NCBI RefSeq assembly: GCF_002105155.1
Contig: NW_019029016.1
Location: forward strand, 124,001 to 188,000
DNA from: Lobosporangium transversale
Taxonomy: Eukaryota; Mortierellomycota; Mortierellomycetes; Mortierellales; Mortierellaceae
Length of the DNA: 64,000 nt
Direction: 5' to 3'
Position numbers and translations under genes: made by a program. This document shows positions 32,520-44,173 of the stretch, one piece after another (within the stretch, counting starts at the first letter, position 1; each line of letters starts with the position of its first letter). Below the pieces are notes generated by a model. It did not search any database, was not told the DNA's origin, and saw only the letters and a program-made list of their open reading frames with translations.

Positions 32520-33777
32520 GACTGCAATGGAAGACATCATTTCGACTAACAAACCAAAAGAGTGGGAAAAGATCATCGGTAACACCGAATCAATGCTAAC
32601 ATCATGGAAGGATAAAGAACGTCGCGGCAATCTCTGCGGAGAATCGATCCGCGTTGTGTTTAAGGTCCCCAAACATACCGAGCAATCCAAATCATGTTCT
32701 TCAATTGGAAAACACTTGGGTTCTTCTTTTTCCGCTGGTATCTACTTGGTAAAACCGGGTGTATTCTTGAGGATGATCCACAGTTAGCTGAGGTAGCGCT
32801 TGACCGTATAAAGGTTCTGAGAAACAAGGCAAGAACCACTTGGAATAGCCCTTTGCTTTGCTCGCTGCTAAAAATTACTTCATGGAAAAAGGTTCTTTAT
32901 TCATCAAGGCTGCAGAGCGAGCAATGCTGACATCAAACAGTCCATCAGTACACGGAAACATGTGGGTAGACCATGATGCCGCCAGTTTTCATCGAAACAT
33001 TCAAAAATCGACCTCTGACTTCTTGGCCGTTGCTTACCGATAATAGTATTCCCGATCAACTCAATGGCAACTTTGTTATAATAGGATGCAATAAATTGAA
33101 TCGGCTTGTAACCACATATAAGGATATCACAACTCATGGATTCATGAAGGCACATGTCAAAGGCAACTCAATGTAAGGAAATAAACTCATTCCTCCATTT
33201 TATTTCTCGTCGTCTCACGTCTCCGGTCCAGATATTATTTTTTCCATTCGCATCACTGGAGAGGACATGCCAACTCCTGTTTTCGTGCAAGTACATGACC
33301 TTAATTTATATACACGTACGTTTGATTCCACTCGCCTCAATATATCCCTCTGATGCATTTTCTTTTTCTTTTGTTGAAACTACGTCAAATACTTCCAAAA
33401 GGTGGTGCTGTCCAGGGAAAAATCAGCAAGGAACTCCATCAAGAACAGGATAAACAGCAAGTAGCAATTGCATCTGAGCCACCAAGTCTGAAGGATTTAT
33501 ATCCTTCTGGTGTATATATTAATATGGTAATAGTCTACCCAGCTGATGTAATCAGTTTCAAAGCCATGCGGCCTGATCCAGATCCAGAGGTCGGCAAGGA
33601 TGGGCTAAAACGAGTAATCGGTAATGTGGACGACAACAACTCTGCAGACGTCTCTCCCAGTCGTCCTGTAAACTTCCTCGATAAACTAAAGAAATTCAAA
33701 AAAGGATCAGCGGATGACATTCAGCTGCGCCAAACAAAAAAAGTACATCTCAAAAAATCAAAAACAAACAACTTTTA
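32520..33777 (+). pseudogene. Degenerate Crinkler-type C-terminal nuclease-like domain
   Basis: Blocks scattered over three frames line up in order with the protein at 63131-64000: AAKNYFMEKGSLFIKAAERA (versus AVHNYFQKSDPG...), PPVFIETFKNRPLTSWPL, then IPPFYF...GPDIIFSIRI...PVFVQVHD (versus EIPPFYF...GPDIVFILKI...PVFVQLKF), and finally YPSGVYINMVIVYPADVISF. The P-D-x(n)-V-Q-x core looks like a PD-(D/E)XK nuclease strand pair. The 5' part (MEDIISTNKPKEWEKIIGN...) precedes it. At least three frame changes and a stop near 33176 make it a pseudogene, although undetected introns could explain some. Confidence 0.6.
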
Positions 33778-33897
33778 AAATCCTCTAGGAAATACACCTA
33801 GAATGGCATATAGTAAATTTTGGCTGAGATTTAAAGAAAAACTATTAGAGGCTATAATAATTGGCTTGTGGCAGCCAAGCGTTCATAGCGACGTTGG

Positions 33898-33931
<34 letters not shown>

Positions 33932-35919
33932 ACTGAAGCAGAATTCAGTAAGCGTTGGATTGTTCACCCATCAATAGGGAACGTGAGCCGGGTTTAATGA
34001 TGAAATGTTGTTGCAATAGTAATTGAATATTGTACGAGAGGAACCGTTCATTCGGATAATTGGTATTCGGGCCTGCCTGAACAGGCAATGGCCCAAAGCT
34101 ATCACTCGTTGGACTATGGCTGAACAGTGAGTGATATAAAGTGAGGGAAGTGTGGACAGCAAAGTCAAGTGCAGAAAAAAAAGTGGCATGGAGTGAAAAA
34201 AAAAAAATAAAAAATAACGAGCGGGGTGGATTAGGTTACACCTTGCTGCGGAGGGAACAAAAAAATAAGAGAGGGGGTTATACAGTGGCAAATAAGAACG
34301 ATCAGAATGGCTACTCGATTCAGTCTTTTCCACGCTTTCCCTTCTTCATTTCGGTTTTGCAACATGGAAAGAACATACAAAGAAAGGAAGAAAGCGACCA
34401 CAGGAAAAAAAAAAAAAAAAAAGTAGGGAGAAGCGAAAAACAGAGGGGACAAGGACAGAAAGAGTTCTCTGGTAGGAAAAAAGTAAACGAACAGTGGGAA
34501 TTTTGTTCAAGCAAAAACATCGATGGCGCTTGTCTCCACCCTGACTACGGCAACGCACAATATCAACTCTGTTGTAATTTCAGGGCCCCAGTTGCAAAAA
34601 AAAAAAAAAAAAAAAAAAATGGGGGACTAAGTCATATAAAAATGAACAAGATAAAAAGTAAAAAAGTAAAAATTACAGTAAACGCGTATCTCTCCCTCTT
34701 TCATTCAAAAAAAAAAAAGGATGATTTGAGCTTCCAAGAAGGAAAATAAAAGAGAGTGCGTTTTGATTAGCACAGCCAACTGTGGCTGTGCTTAATTAAA
34801 GTTGCCTGTTTTCAATGGAGTATACATCATGTCAACCATTGCATCTCCATTGACTCTTACTAATTTCCTTTTTTTATAACATTTTGAGTGAATTCTTGGA
34901 ATCGTTTCGCATGCCGATAACATTGCTACTCTTCTTCATGAAAAAAAGAGAGACGATTAATATTTGCTGCGAAGAGGCCATGATCAAACCTTCGTGCTGA
35001 CATTTACGAGCCTTTTGCTAAGATGGATGAAGGAGGGTGTATCGTGTCTACCAAATATCTTTACACGGCCATTGGTTGGTGGGTGAGAATAGTTATTCAA
35101 TCTTCAAGAGCAGAGGACCAGCCTGGGTCAATAAGCAGCTGGAGCGTGAGTTGCACCGGTAAAATGGTTTGACAGAGTGGAGACATCCATTTAAAAAAGA
35201 CATCAGTGAATGAGGACCATGGCACAAGCGCACACATTCATGTCCACATACACATTTTTACCAACACTGAGCTCAGGCGCAATGAGTCAAGCTTGCTTTG
35301 CTGTCAACAACAAAAGCTAAATATTTCAGGTAAGTGATCACTGTGCGAACACTATTCAATCTTTCATAAACATTCTTGCACAGTCCAGACGCACAAGCAT
35401 GATCTCGCGGTTCATCCTCATTCACTCCATTTACTTCATTCTTGTGCTAAAACAACAATTTTAAACACAATTTAAAAAATGATCACCCGAGCAAAAATGA
35501 CAAAAACCAATTGACCTTGAGTCGACGCGCATTGTAAAAAAGAAAACGAGGGAAAATGTAGCAAATGTGCAACAATTAGTTGAATGAGTAAAACACCAAG
35601 GCAACAGTGCCGCAAAGGCAATGAGATGCATGCTTCAAATATTCCATCATCCTTCGTCCTTCCTCATCTTTTATCTTTTATCCTTCATCCTTCATCCTTC
35701 ATCTTCCACACATCAGACAATCTCCCTTGCATTTCATTTTAGTAGTTCGGATCTCGAATCTCGAATCTTTTGCACGTAAGAGACAGGCAAACATGACTGG
35801 AGCACGCAAAAAAATATTTTTTCACACTCACCGCTGACAAACACTCTTTTAAATAACTTTTCTTCTCTCAGAGGCGTGAATAGGATCCAATATTCGAGTA
35901 AAAAGACAAGCAATAGACC
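33778..35919. other. Upstream spacer of NLR-A, low complexity
   Basis: A-rich and GAAA-rich tracts at 34180-34460, 34595-34620 and 34705-34720. The open frame 34141-34749 is Lys-rich and follows these tracts, so it is not taken as a gene. 35340-35900 is homologous, inverted, to 50360-50890 and presumably holds the NLR promoter, with CT-rich CATCCTTCATCCTTCATC repeats at 35680-35705. Confidence 0.5.
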
Positions 35920-38900
35920 ATGTTTGGCAGCATCAATTCCCTTTCACGAAACACTCTCTCACCAGCACAGGCTCTGAGACTCTTTGACTTGTACATGCAA
36001 GGTACTCGCACCATAGATGACGATCGCATCCTACTGACGGAGCTATGCCTCGATGCTGACTCTGTACTGTCTCGTATTCAGAAGTCTTGGAAGAAGTCCT
36101 TTGCTTCGATGACCTCAGCCTCTTCGACCTCTTCAGCTTCCAATGAAGACATGGCATTGCACCAAAGTATTGGCTCAGCCTACTATGAACTTGCTCGCTT
36201 ATTTGAGCAATTGGGTCACTCAACTGATGCACAGAAGCGAGACAAGAAAGCAGAGAAATGGGGATACATCCAAGGAAGTAACAACAACAACAGCAACAAC
36301 GACAGCAATAGCAACAATGTCACTGCTAACCGACAAGTCAACGGATCCAGTAGTAGCAAATTGAGCAAGGTGATGGAAACAGTGCAATTCACACCAGTAC
36401 AGACCATTGCAACTATATCAAAGGACATATTCAACCATGATGAACCTCCAACAGTCATCAGGTACACCTTACCAGATGTTGATGCAAGTGTGGATGATTG
36501 CTACCAGCTTGCATATTGTCTCAGTCTGTGTCCTACTGCTCCTATCCAAACAAATGACCTTAATAAGCACGAGAAAGAGTGGCGGCAGGCTATATCAAGC
36601 AATCAAGATGAGCATGATCGATTGCGTAAATTGACATCGGATGTGATTGAACTGTTCATCAGCGATGGAGTCAAGGCTGAAGCTGTAGCTGAGGTTGTAA
36701 CTCTGGCTCCAGCCCTCGACCAAACACAGTTCAGAGTACTGCTTGCAGCTTTGATCAATGGAATCAGTCAAAACATCATGCTGGAGACTCATATGCTAGA
36801 AGGATTAGCTCAGTTGATGCATCATGCTCCTCTTGGATATCTCGATTCGGATGACCTTGTCTCAATCCTCACCACTCTCAACTCTCGCTTGCAAAACACA
36901 CATGGTCAATCTACAGACCATCTCTATCACCTTTCAGCTACAGTCTCACATGTCCTTGATGCGATGGTCAACAACCAAGTCAAGGGTCTGAAGCGAGAAC
37001 AGCTCCATGAGCCACTTACTACATATCTCAAAGGACTGAAAGAGAGTACAGATCCATATCTAGTCTATCAAGCAGCTTATGCTTTCCAAGCTCTATTGTA
37101 CATTCCGGACGACGAAACAACAATACAAGCCATGCTTCGACGGACATCAACAGTACTCCGAGGAGTGTTTGGAGTAGTGAGTGCAGTCAAAGACATGAAT
37201 ATGAATGGCTTCATGGATGAGATAAGCAACATCCAGAAAGGACTTCCATCAGTGACAGATATTATGGATAAGAGTCTGGAGGTGTACAAAGGAACAGTAT
37301 CACTCTATGAGAGCGGAGTGACATTCAGAGAGTGTATGGAAGAAGGACTGAGCTTCAGTCGCAAGTCAGGATGGTATCCAGCACTTCGAGTAGCTGATGG
37401 GCTACTTCAGATGGGCGAACTGACCAAGTTCAAGATTCTTGTGTGTGAAGTATCCTGTCGAAACGAGGTAGCATTCCAATGGGGACTATGTCAAAGACTG
37501 GGACAGATAGCAGCTGATGTAAAGTGGAGCATGGATATTCGACAAGATGCCATCATATTCCTAGGAGAGATATACAGGAATGATCGAGAATGGGGAAGCC
37601 ATACACACATTAAGCAGTGGATCATAAATATTCTCAGACAACTATCCTCGCTATCACCAAATGGTTTTCAAGGTATGTACTTGATTCCTGTATGGATACG
37701 TTTGGTGGCGATGATGTTAATGATTATATATTAATTCATATGCTCTATAAATGATATTGTCCCTTTCTTCCTATTCTCGCCTATTCCAGCTGCAAACAGT
37801 CTTTTGAATGATCTCAAGGTGGATGGGGATGACAAAAAACAAGAACTATACACCAATTGTCTTCATGGGCCATTGATACAGTTCTCCTCTGTTGCTACAC
37901 TCTTTCGAGCTGAATCTTCACAATTGCTTGATCGTGCACAGAAGAAGCCTGGTGTTGAGGATAGTCTACGGCAACTAAAGAGACGACGGATAGATGGGAA
38001 TAACCAAAGCTTCTATGTTCAACAGTATGCCAAAGCAAGTCCTCAAGCAAGCGATAACGATCGGTTCTTGTTGATGGACAAGGTGAAAGAGTTCCTAAAC
38101 GGCGACCAGAAAGTGATGCTTGTGCAAGGAGATTCAGGAGCAGGCAAATCCACATTCAACCGCACTCTGGAGTGCACACTCTGGGTAACATACCAAAAGA
38201 GACATGGCCGGATTCCACTGTTTATCAACATTCCAGCCATCGACAAAGCAGAGAAGGATCTGGTTGCAAAGCAACTGCGAGACTACGGCTTCACAGACTC
38301 TGAGATTAAGGAGATGAAGATGAATCGGTCATTTGTGTTGATCTGTGATGGATATGATGAGAGCATGCAGACCAACAATCTGTATGCATCCAACCAACTG
38401 AATAAACCTGGAGAGTGGAAGTGTCAGATGGTGATCAGTTGTCACAGTGAGTATCTTGGATCGGACTATCGAGATCGGTTCCATCCTATGGACCGCAATC
38501 ATCGAGCAGATAGTGGAATGTTCCAAGAGGCAGTAATTGTACCATTCTCCGAGGCACAGATTGAAGACTATATCGAACAATATGTCAACTCTATGGATCT
38601 ATTGTGGGGTGTGGAGGACTACAAGGGTGCACTCAAGATGGTCCCTAGCTTACAAGAGCTTGTGAAGAACCCATTCATACTATCGATGTCACTAGAGGTA
38701 CTCCCACGGATGGTGGATCCAGGACAAGAGATCACCAACAGCAAGATCAAGCGAGTCACACTGTATGACCAGTTTGTTGAGCAATGGCTCGAACGAGGCA
38801 AGAAGCGATTAGGCGAGACATTAAGAGCAGAAGATAGAAAGGTGTTCAGAGTGCTGACAGATGAAGGGTTTGCACAGAATGGGATCAAGTATCTGGCGGA

Positions 38901-41900
38901 GCTGGCTATAGCGATCTATAAGCATCAAAATGGCAATCCAGTGGTGGAGTACTCACCATCCAAGGACAAGGGCACATGGAAAGAAGCGTACTTCAGCAAA
39001 GAGAATAGAAGGAACCTATTGCGTGAGGCATCACCACTCACACGTACAGGCAATCAACATCGGTTTCTGCATCGATCTATTCTAGAGTACAGTCTGGTAC
39101 GAGCGATATTTGAGCCACAACCGATGATGAATACGTTTGCGAGCGATGAAGAAGCAAAGGCGACTACATCGCCTTCTCGTCGACAGAGTATTAATTCGGT
39201 ATTTAGTTTTGAATGCATGGACACCAAAGAGAGCGAGCAGGAAATGGATATGGTCAAAGCCGATGAGGCATCACCTTTAGTATGGAGGAGCTTTGTAGAT
39301 GAGACATCTATCCTTCAGTTCCTGGAGGACCGTGTCCGTCTTGAGCCGGTGTTCAGACAACAGTTGTTTGGATATGTAGAACTCTCGAAGAGCGATAGCA
39401 AGTGGCGGATAGCAGCAGCGAATGCGATGACGATCTTGGTCCGATCAGGCGAGTCATTCATCGGAGCAGACTTACGAGGCATTCAGATTGCAGGAGCCGA
39501 TATCAGTCATGGTATTTTTGAGTATGCTCAACTGCAAGGAGCAGACTTGAGGAAGGTGAACTTACAGAGATGTTGGCTTCGAGAGGCAGACCTGAGTGGA
39601 GCAAAGATGGCAAGAATACAATTTGGAGAATGGCCACTTCTTGAAGCAAATGGTGAGGTATTGGGTGGGGCATATTCACCTGATGGCAAGACACTCGCTG
39701 CAGTTATTGGAGTTATCAGAGATGAATCATATATGTGTTCAATTACCGTGCATGACACATCAACATGGGAGAAACTCTTGGTTTTAGAAGACAATGTAAC
39801 TCGCGACAGGCTTTTATACTCACCAGATAGCAGGCATATCGCCTCTTGGGGCAATGATCAAGCTGCAGTTTTAATTTGGGATGCAGCCTCAGGTGTATTG
39901 GTTCACCAATTAGTGGGTCATACAGGCTCTGTCAGCTGTGTAGCGTATTCACCAAGCGGGAACGATCTTGCTTCCGCTAGCGAGGATGGCTCAGTGCGAG
40001 TGTGGGATACCCAAACAGGCATGCTCAAATTTATATTAGAGGGCCATGCTGGATCCGTGAGAAGTGTGGCATATTCACCTGATGGAAAGCAGATTGCAAC
40101 TGGCGGTAGCGACAAGATATTACGACTGTGGGATGCGACATCAGGGCAACAGTTGATGTTGCTGACGGACCATGAGGATGAGATTGTACATGCTGTGTAT
40201 TCACCTAATGGACAAGAAATCATAGCTCTTTGTTTTTTGGATAGCTATCTGCATGTGTGGGATGTTGGATCTGGTCAAAAGAAGTTTAGTTTGGGTCATG
40301 ATGATCCTCTTGCCAAAGGGATACAGTATTCACCTAATGGGAAGTTCGCTGCTTCGCTCGCTGGTTGTTTCAACTTTGATACGGTATATCAGTGGGATAT
40401 GCAAACAGGAGAAGTCGTTCATACTCTTGTAAAAGAAGGTCCTCTTACCAGTGATTTAAAGTATTCACCAAACGGAGAAGCGATAGCCGCTTACGATGTG
40501 AACGATGCAATATGGCTATGGGATGCGAGATCAGGACAACTCATGAATACCTTCTACGGCCACTCAGGGGAAATAACATGTTTGGCACATTCACCTAACA
40601 ACCACCAGATTGCGTCCTTCAGTAGAGACAAAACGATACGCCTTTGGGATACTCGACCGCAACAATCCAGTCATAACTTACATAGTCATTCAGCAAGAAT
40701 CGTTGGCGTCAGGAGTTCGCCTGATGGACAGCAAATAGCTTCATGCAGTCGGGACAGAACAGTGCGTATGTGGGATGCAAGAACAGGACATCCCATTCAC
40801 GTTTTACAATGCCTCAATGGATATATAAATGACATCAGGTATTCACCTGATGGCCAATTGCTTGCCTCTTGCCATTCTTCTCCCCGCGTGTATCTATGGG
40901 ATCCTCGTACAGGACTAGTTGTTCACACTTTGGAGCTACAATTTGAAGGCGCCGATGACATCAAAGTCTTTGATTTCTTACCTAATGGCCACCAAATTGT
41001 CTGTGGTCATAGGTCTGGAAGAGTGATCATACGGAACACACAAACAGGAGTGCCCATCCGCATACTATATGGCCACAAAGCAGAAATTGAGAGTGTAACG
41101 TTCTCACCTAATGGCGACCAGATTGCTTCGCGTGATCATGGTAATATCAAAGTCTGGGATGCTCAAACAGGGGATCTTCAGCATGAAATGAGTGATGAAG
41201 TAACCTCTAACTCTTATGTCGTATACACGCCTGACAGTCGAAAGATAGTGTTGTATCACATCAGTGAGTGCAAGTGTTTGCATGTATGGAGTGCAGAAAC
41301 GGGTGAGCTCTGTTACGAAGCGCAGTTTGACAATTATGTAGAATGCGTTGCATTTTCACCATGTAGTCAACAGATGGTTGTTGCAGGTAAGGAAGGGCTG
41401 GTCAGTGTGTTGGATACAGAAACAGGGTTAGTGTTGTGTGTATTTAAAGGACACACCTGGTCGATCGTTGATATAGCTTATTCGCCTGATGGAAGATACA
41501 TTGCCTCAAGCAGTTGGGACATGACAGTGCGAGTGTGGGATCCGAAATCAGGCCACTGTTTGATTGTAATCCCATGTGAAGGTGGTGATGCTCAAACGCT
41601 TCTATGGAATGTCTCTGAAGAGGGCCACTACCTGGTTACAGGCTGTGGGGATGGTTCTATTCGGAAGTGGCAGATTGTGAAGAAGGATGAAGAATATCAT
41701 TACCACCTAAAATGGAGCACCAGGCAAACGACCCTTAATGCAAACAACGCTCGTATTCACTCTGTAAATGGGTTGAGTGAAGTCAACAGGAAGCTCTTGA
41801 TGCAACATGGAGCTATAGACGAGCAATCCTCCTCGTTGGATGTACAAGAGTGTAGGGACGCCATCAATAACGCTCAAGGCCAGGAGTGTGTCCATTCAAG

Positions 41901-42066
41901 TGGACCATTATCAAGAACCATCACTAAAAGCAGATTCGGAAGCAGGTTTAGAGCCAGATTTAGAGCCAGAAGGTCTGGACGAAGGAGCACGATTGACAAG
42001 GTTGACAGAAACAAGTCAATCGATCGGAGGATATCGGCTCAAATGCAGTGTGTGCAAGGAATGTAG
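35920..42066 (+). CDS. NLR-A: NACHT, pentapeptide and WD40 repeat protein
   Basis: Exon 1 35920-37672 and exon 2 37790-42066 (intron GTATGT...TTCCAG) give about 2010 residues. Residues 1-585: helical, unrecognised N-terminal domain with an Asn-rich loop near 117-131. Residues about 690-1000: NACHT-type STAND NTPase with Walker A GDSGAGKST and Walker B FVLICDGYDE. Then a winged/helical region, a short pentapeptide stretch (GADLRG, GADISHG, GADLRKVN, EADLSGA), then about 16 WD40 blades (YSPDGK, SASEDGSVRVWD and similar). This is the STAND architecture used by fungal NLRs in non-self recognition. A Cys-rich tail present in NLR-B is out of frame here from about 41840, continuing in the other frame to 42151. 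Cytosolic signalling role is inferred. Confidence 0.88.
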
Positions 42067-42151
42067 TATTGCACATATCATTTCATGCGAACCTTGTGAG
42101 TCAAGAGTAAAAAGGATGGATAGACATGAAGTCGTACAGGATATAGAATAA

Positions 42152-44173
42152 AGTGCGAATATTACCTCTTTACAATCAAACCACAAAAAAGAAAATGGTT
42201 CTTGAATAAGTCAGGATAGCTTGAGAGAGATTGTTGTATTTATGGCAAAATGTTTAGTAGTTACCAATCTCAGTCTGCAGGAGCCAAGTCGACTATAACC
42301 ACCATTATGAACGTTGGGTAGCTGCTGAAGGTGAACTTACATGGCAAGGAGTATGGGTACATCTTCTGACGCAGACTGAGAAGAAGTATGGTTCACTGAT
42401 GATGTCAATGATCATGACGGTTTATGTCTCTTTTTATCTCTAGACCCTAGCTTTATCTGTTTCTTTTTGGGGGGAACGGAGGCATCAGCCACCTTTCTGA
42501 TCATCTATACAAGGGAGAGAAATAGGGCTTGAATCTCAGTACATCAAATGTTTAAGATAACATTCCGAACATCTGTGTCACATTCGCTTCTCCCCCATCT
42601 TACATTCTTTCGACTCTAAGAAAATGCTTTACGGTCTATAAAAGAAAGGAAAAGACAAAGTGAAAGCTATGGTAGATATGAAAAGTCCGTATAAATGCTA
42701 GCTATTATCATAGGTACCATTATGAGATGAATAAAAAGGAAAAAAGGAAAGGGTTGTTTCAATGATGGAGTAACAAGAATGTTCCTCGACAATTTCCTTT
42801 TGTCCCATGTCATTCCTCTTTGTTCCAACGATCCATGCATGTATATAAATGTAACCGCTAAACAACAGTAACAACAGTAACAACAGCTCTAATTTTGTAT
42901 TCAGGGTCTACCAAATGTGTAATACCCCACACCATCTGTTCTAAAAAAGAAAAGGTCAAAAGACCCACTGAAGAGGAAGAGGAAGAGAAAAAGACAGGAG
43001 CAGAGTGAGAGCGAAGGAAAGACAAGAGAGTAAGAAAGGAAAGAGAGAGAAAAGATAGGGGAGGCTACAACTGTTTCCAATAGGCCCCTTTCCTTCTTTC
43101 TCTTCCTCTATATCCACTTCCCCACAAGTGTCTGGAGTAAAATATAGATATATATATTCTATAATTACTACCAGGTGGGGGACGGGATTCTTTTTTTTTA
43201 AAAAAAAAAGATCGACAATTAGTCTTTGTATTATATACTCAAGATTTAGGCAGATTGCAGATCCCTGGCTGTGGTATTAAAAAAAGATCAATGAAGTAAA
43301 CAAGAATTATGTCAAGACCAAGAGGATGGCTTGGAGATTTAGGCCGAATGTAATACTATCGGCACCACCCATCATGCCATGCTAAATCCTTGTCAATATG
43401 GGATCATTTCATGGTTTTGAGAACATTGCCAGAGTTCGTTGTAGTAAATGACACTGTGCAGCAATTTCTCAAGGGTAGCTGGCTCTGCGAACACGCCGCG
43501 CGATGTATTTACCATCCTCAGAGTTGGACCATTCCAATGACCAGCTGAAATGGAGGCCCTGTCAAGCCTTTAGAAGACAATAAGCATATAATAAAAGAGA
43601 AAATGAAAAGAGAATAGCTTGGAGGTTTAAGCCAAAAGAAACGCTATTAGCACCACCCATCATTCCATGTTTATTCTTGTCAAGAACGAATTAATTCATG
43701 GGTTTGAGAATATTATTCCCAAAGGGAGCTGGCCCTGCAAGCACATCACAGGATGTGGTTACTATTCTCAAGGCTGGGCCAGCCCAATGACTAGTTGAGA
43801 TGGAGGACCCGTCATTCTGTAAGAGAAGAGAGAGAGAGAGAGAGAGAGAAATGATTTACGAGTAGCAAAAAGTGAAGAAAGAAAGCGAACAAAAAGATGA
43901 GAAAGAGTGATAAATGTAGAGAGAAAGAGAAATAAACAGAGCAATATAAAATGAATGAAAGTACGACTTAAAAAAAGGAACAAGAGATGACCGAATAAAG
44001 TGAATCGTGGAAGAAACATTGTGTCATTGGCCTGGGATTGTTCATACCTCTAATATATAGCTGTAGCTACTAAACATGCTGCTATAACACAACAATCTTT
44101 CTCAAGCTACCCGATTTTATTCAAGAACCACTTTCTTTTTATACTATTGTTGTAAAGAGGCGTTGTTTGCACA
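42152..44173. other. Intergenic centre of the NLR inverted pair
   Basis: About 110 bp at each side is shared 3' flank of the two NLR genes (GTGGTTCTTGAATAA region, polyadenylation presumably here). The middle is unique, with purine-rich runs (42970-43060, and a GA run at 43828-43850) and the tandem duplication at 43331-43830. No gene is supported; short open frames lie in low-complexity sequence. Confidence 0.5.
43331..43830 (+). repeat. Imperfect tandem duplication of about 290 bp
   Basis: 43331-43560 and 43619-43820 share GGCACCACCCATCATGCCATG/AGCACCACCCATCATTCCATG, a following TTGTCAA, TTTCATGG...TTTGAGAA, and a final CTGGGCC/TTGGACC...CCAATGAC block. Diverged; no ORF. Confidence 0.6.

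Noticed and set aside
34141..34749. 202-codon Lys-rich ORF
   Set aside because: Follows A-tracts and GAAA repeats with no family motif; low-complexity artefact.
39503..39854. Antisense ORFs over NLR genes
   Set aside because: Shadows of WD40 and pentapeptide codon periodicity; appear in both copies at matching places.
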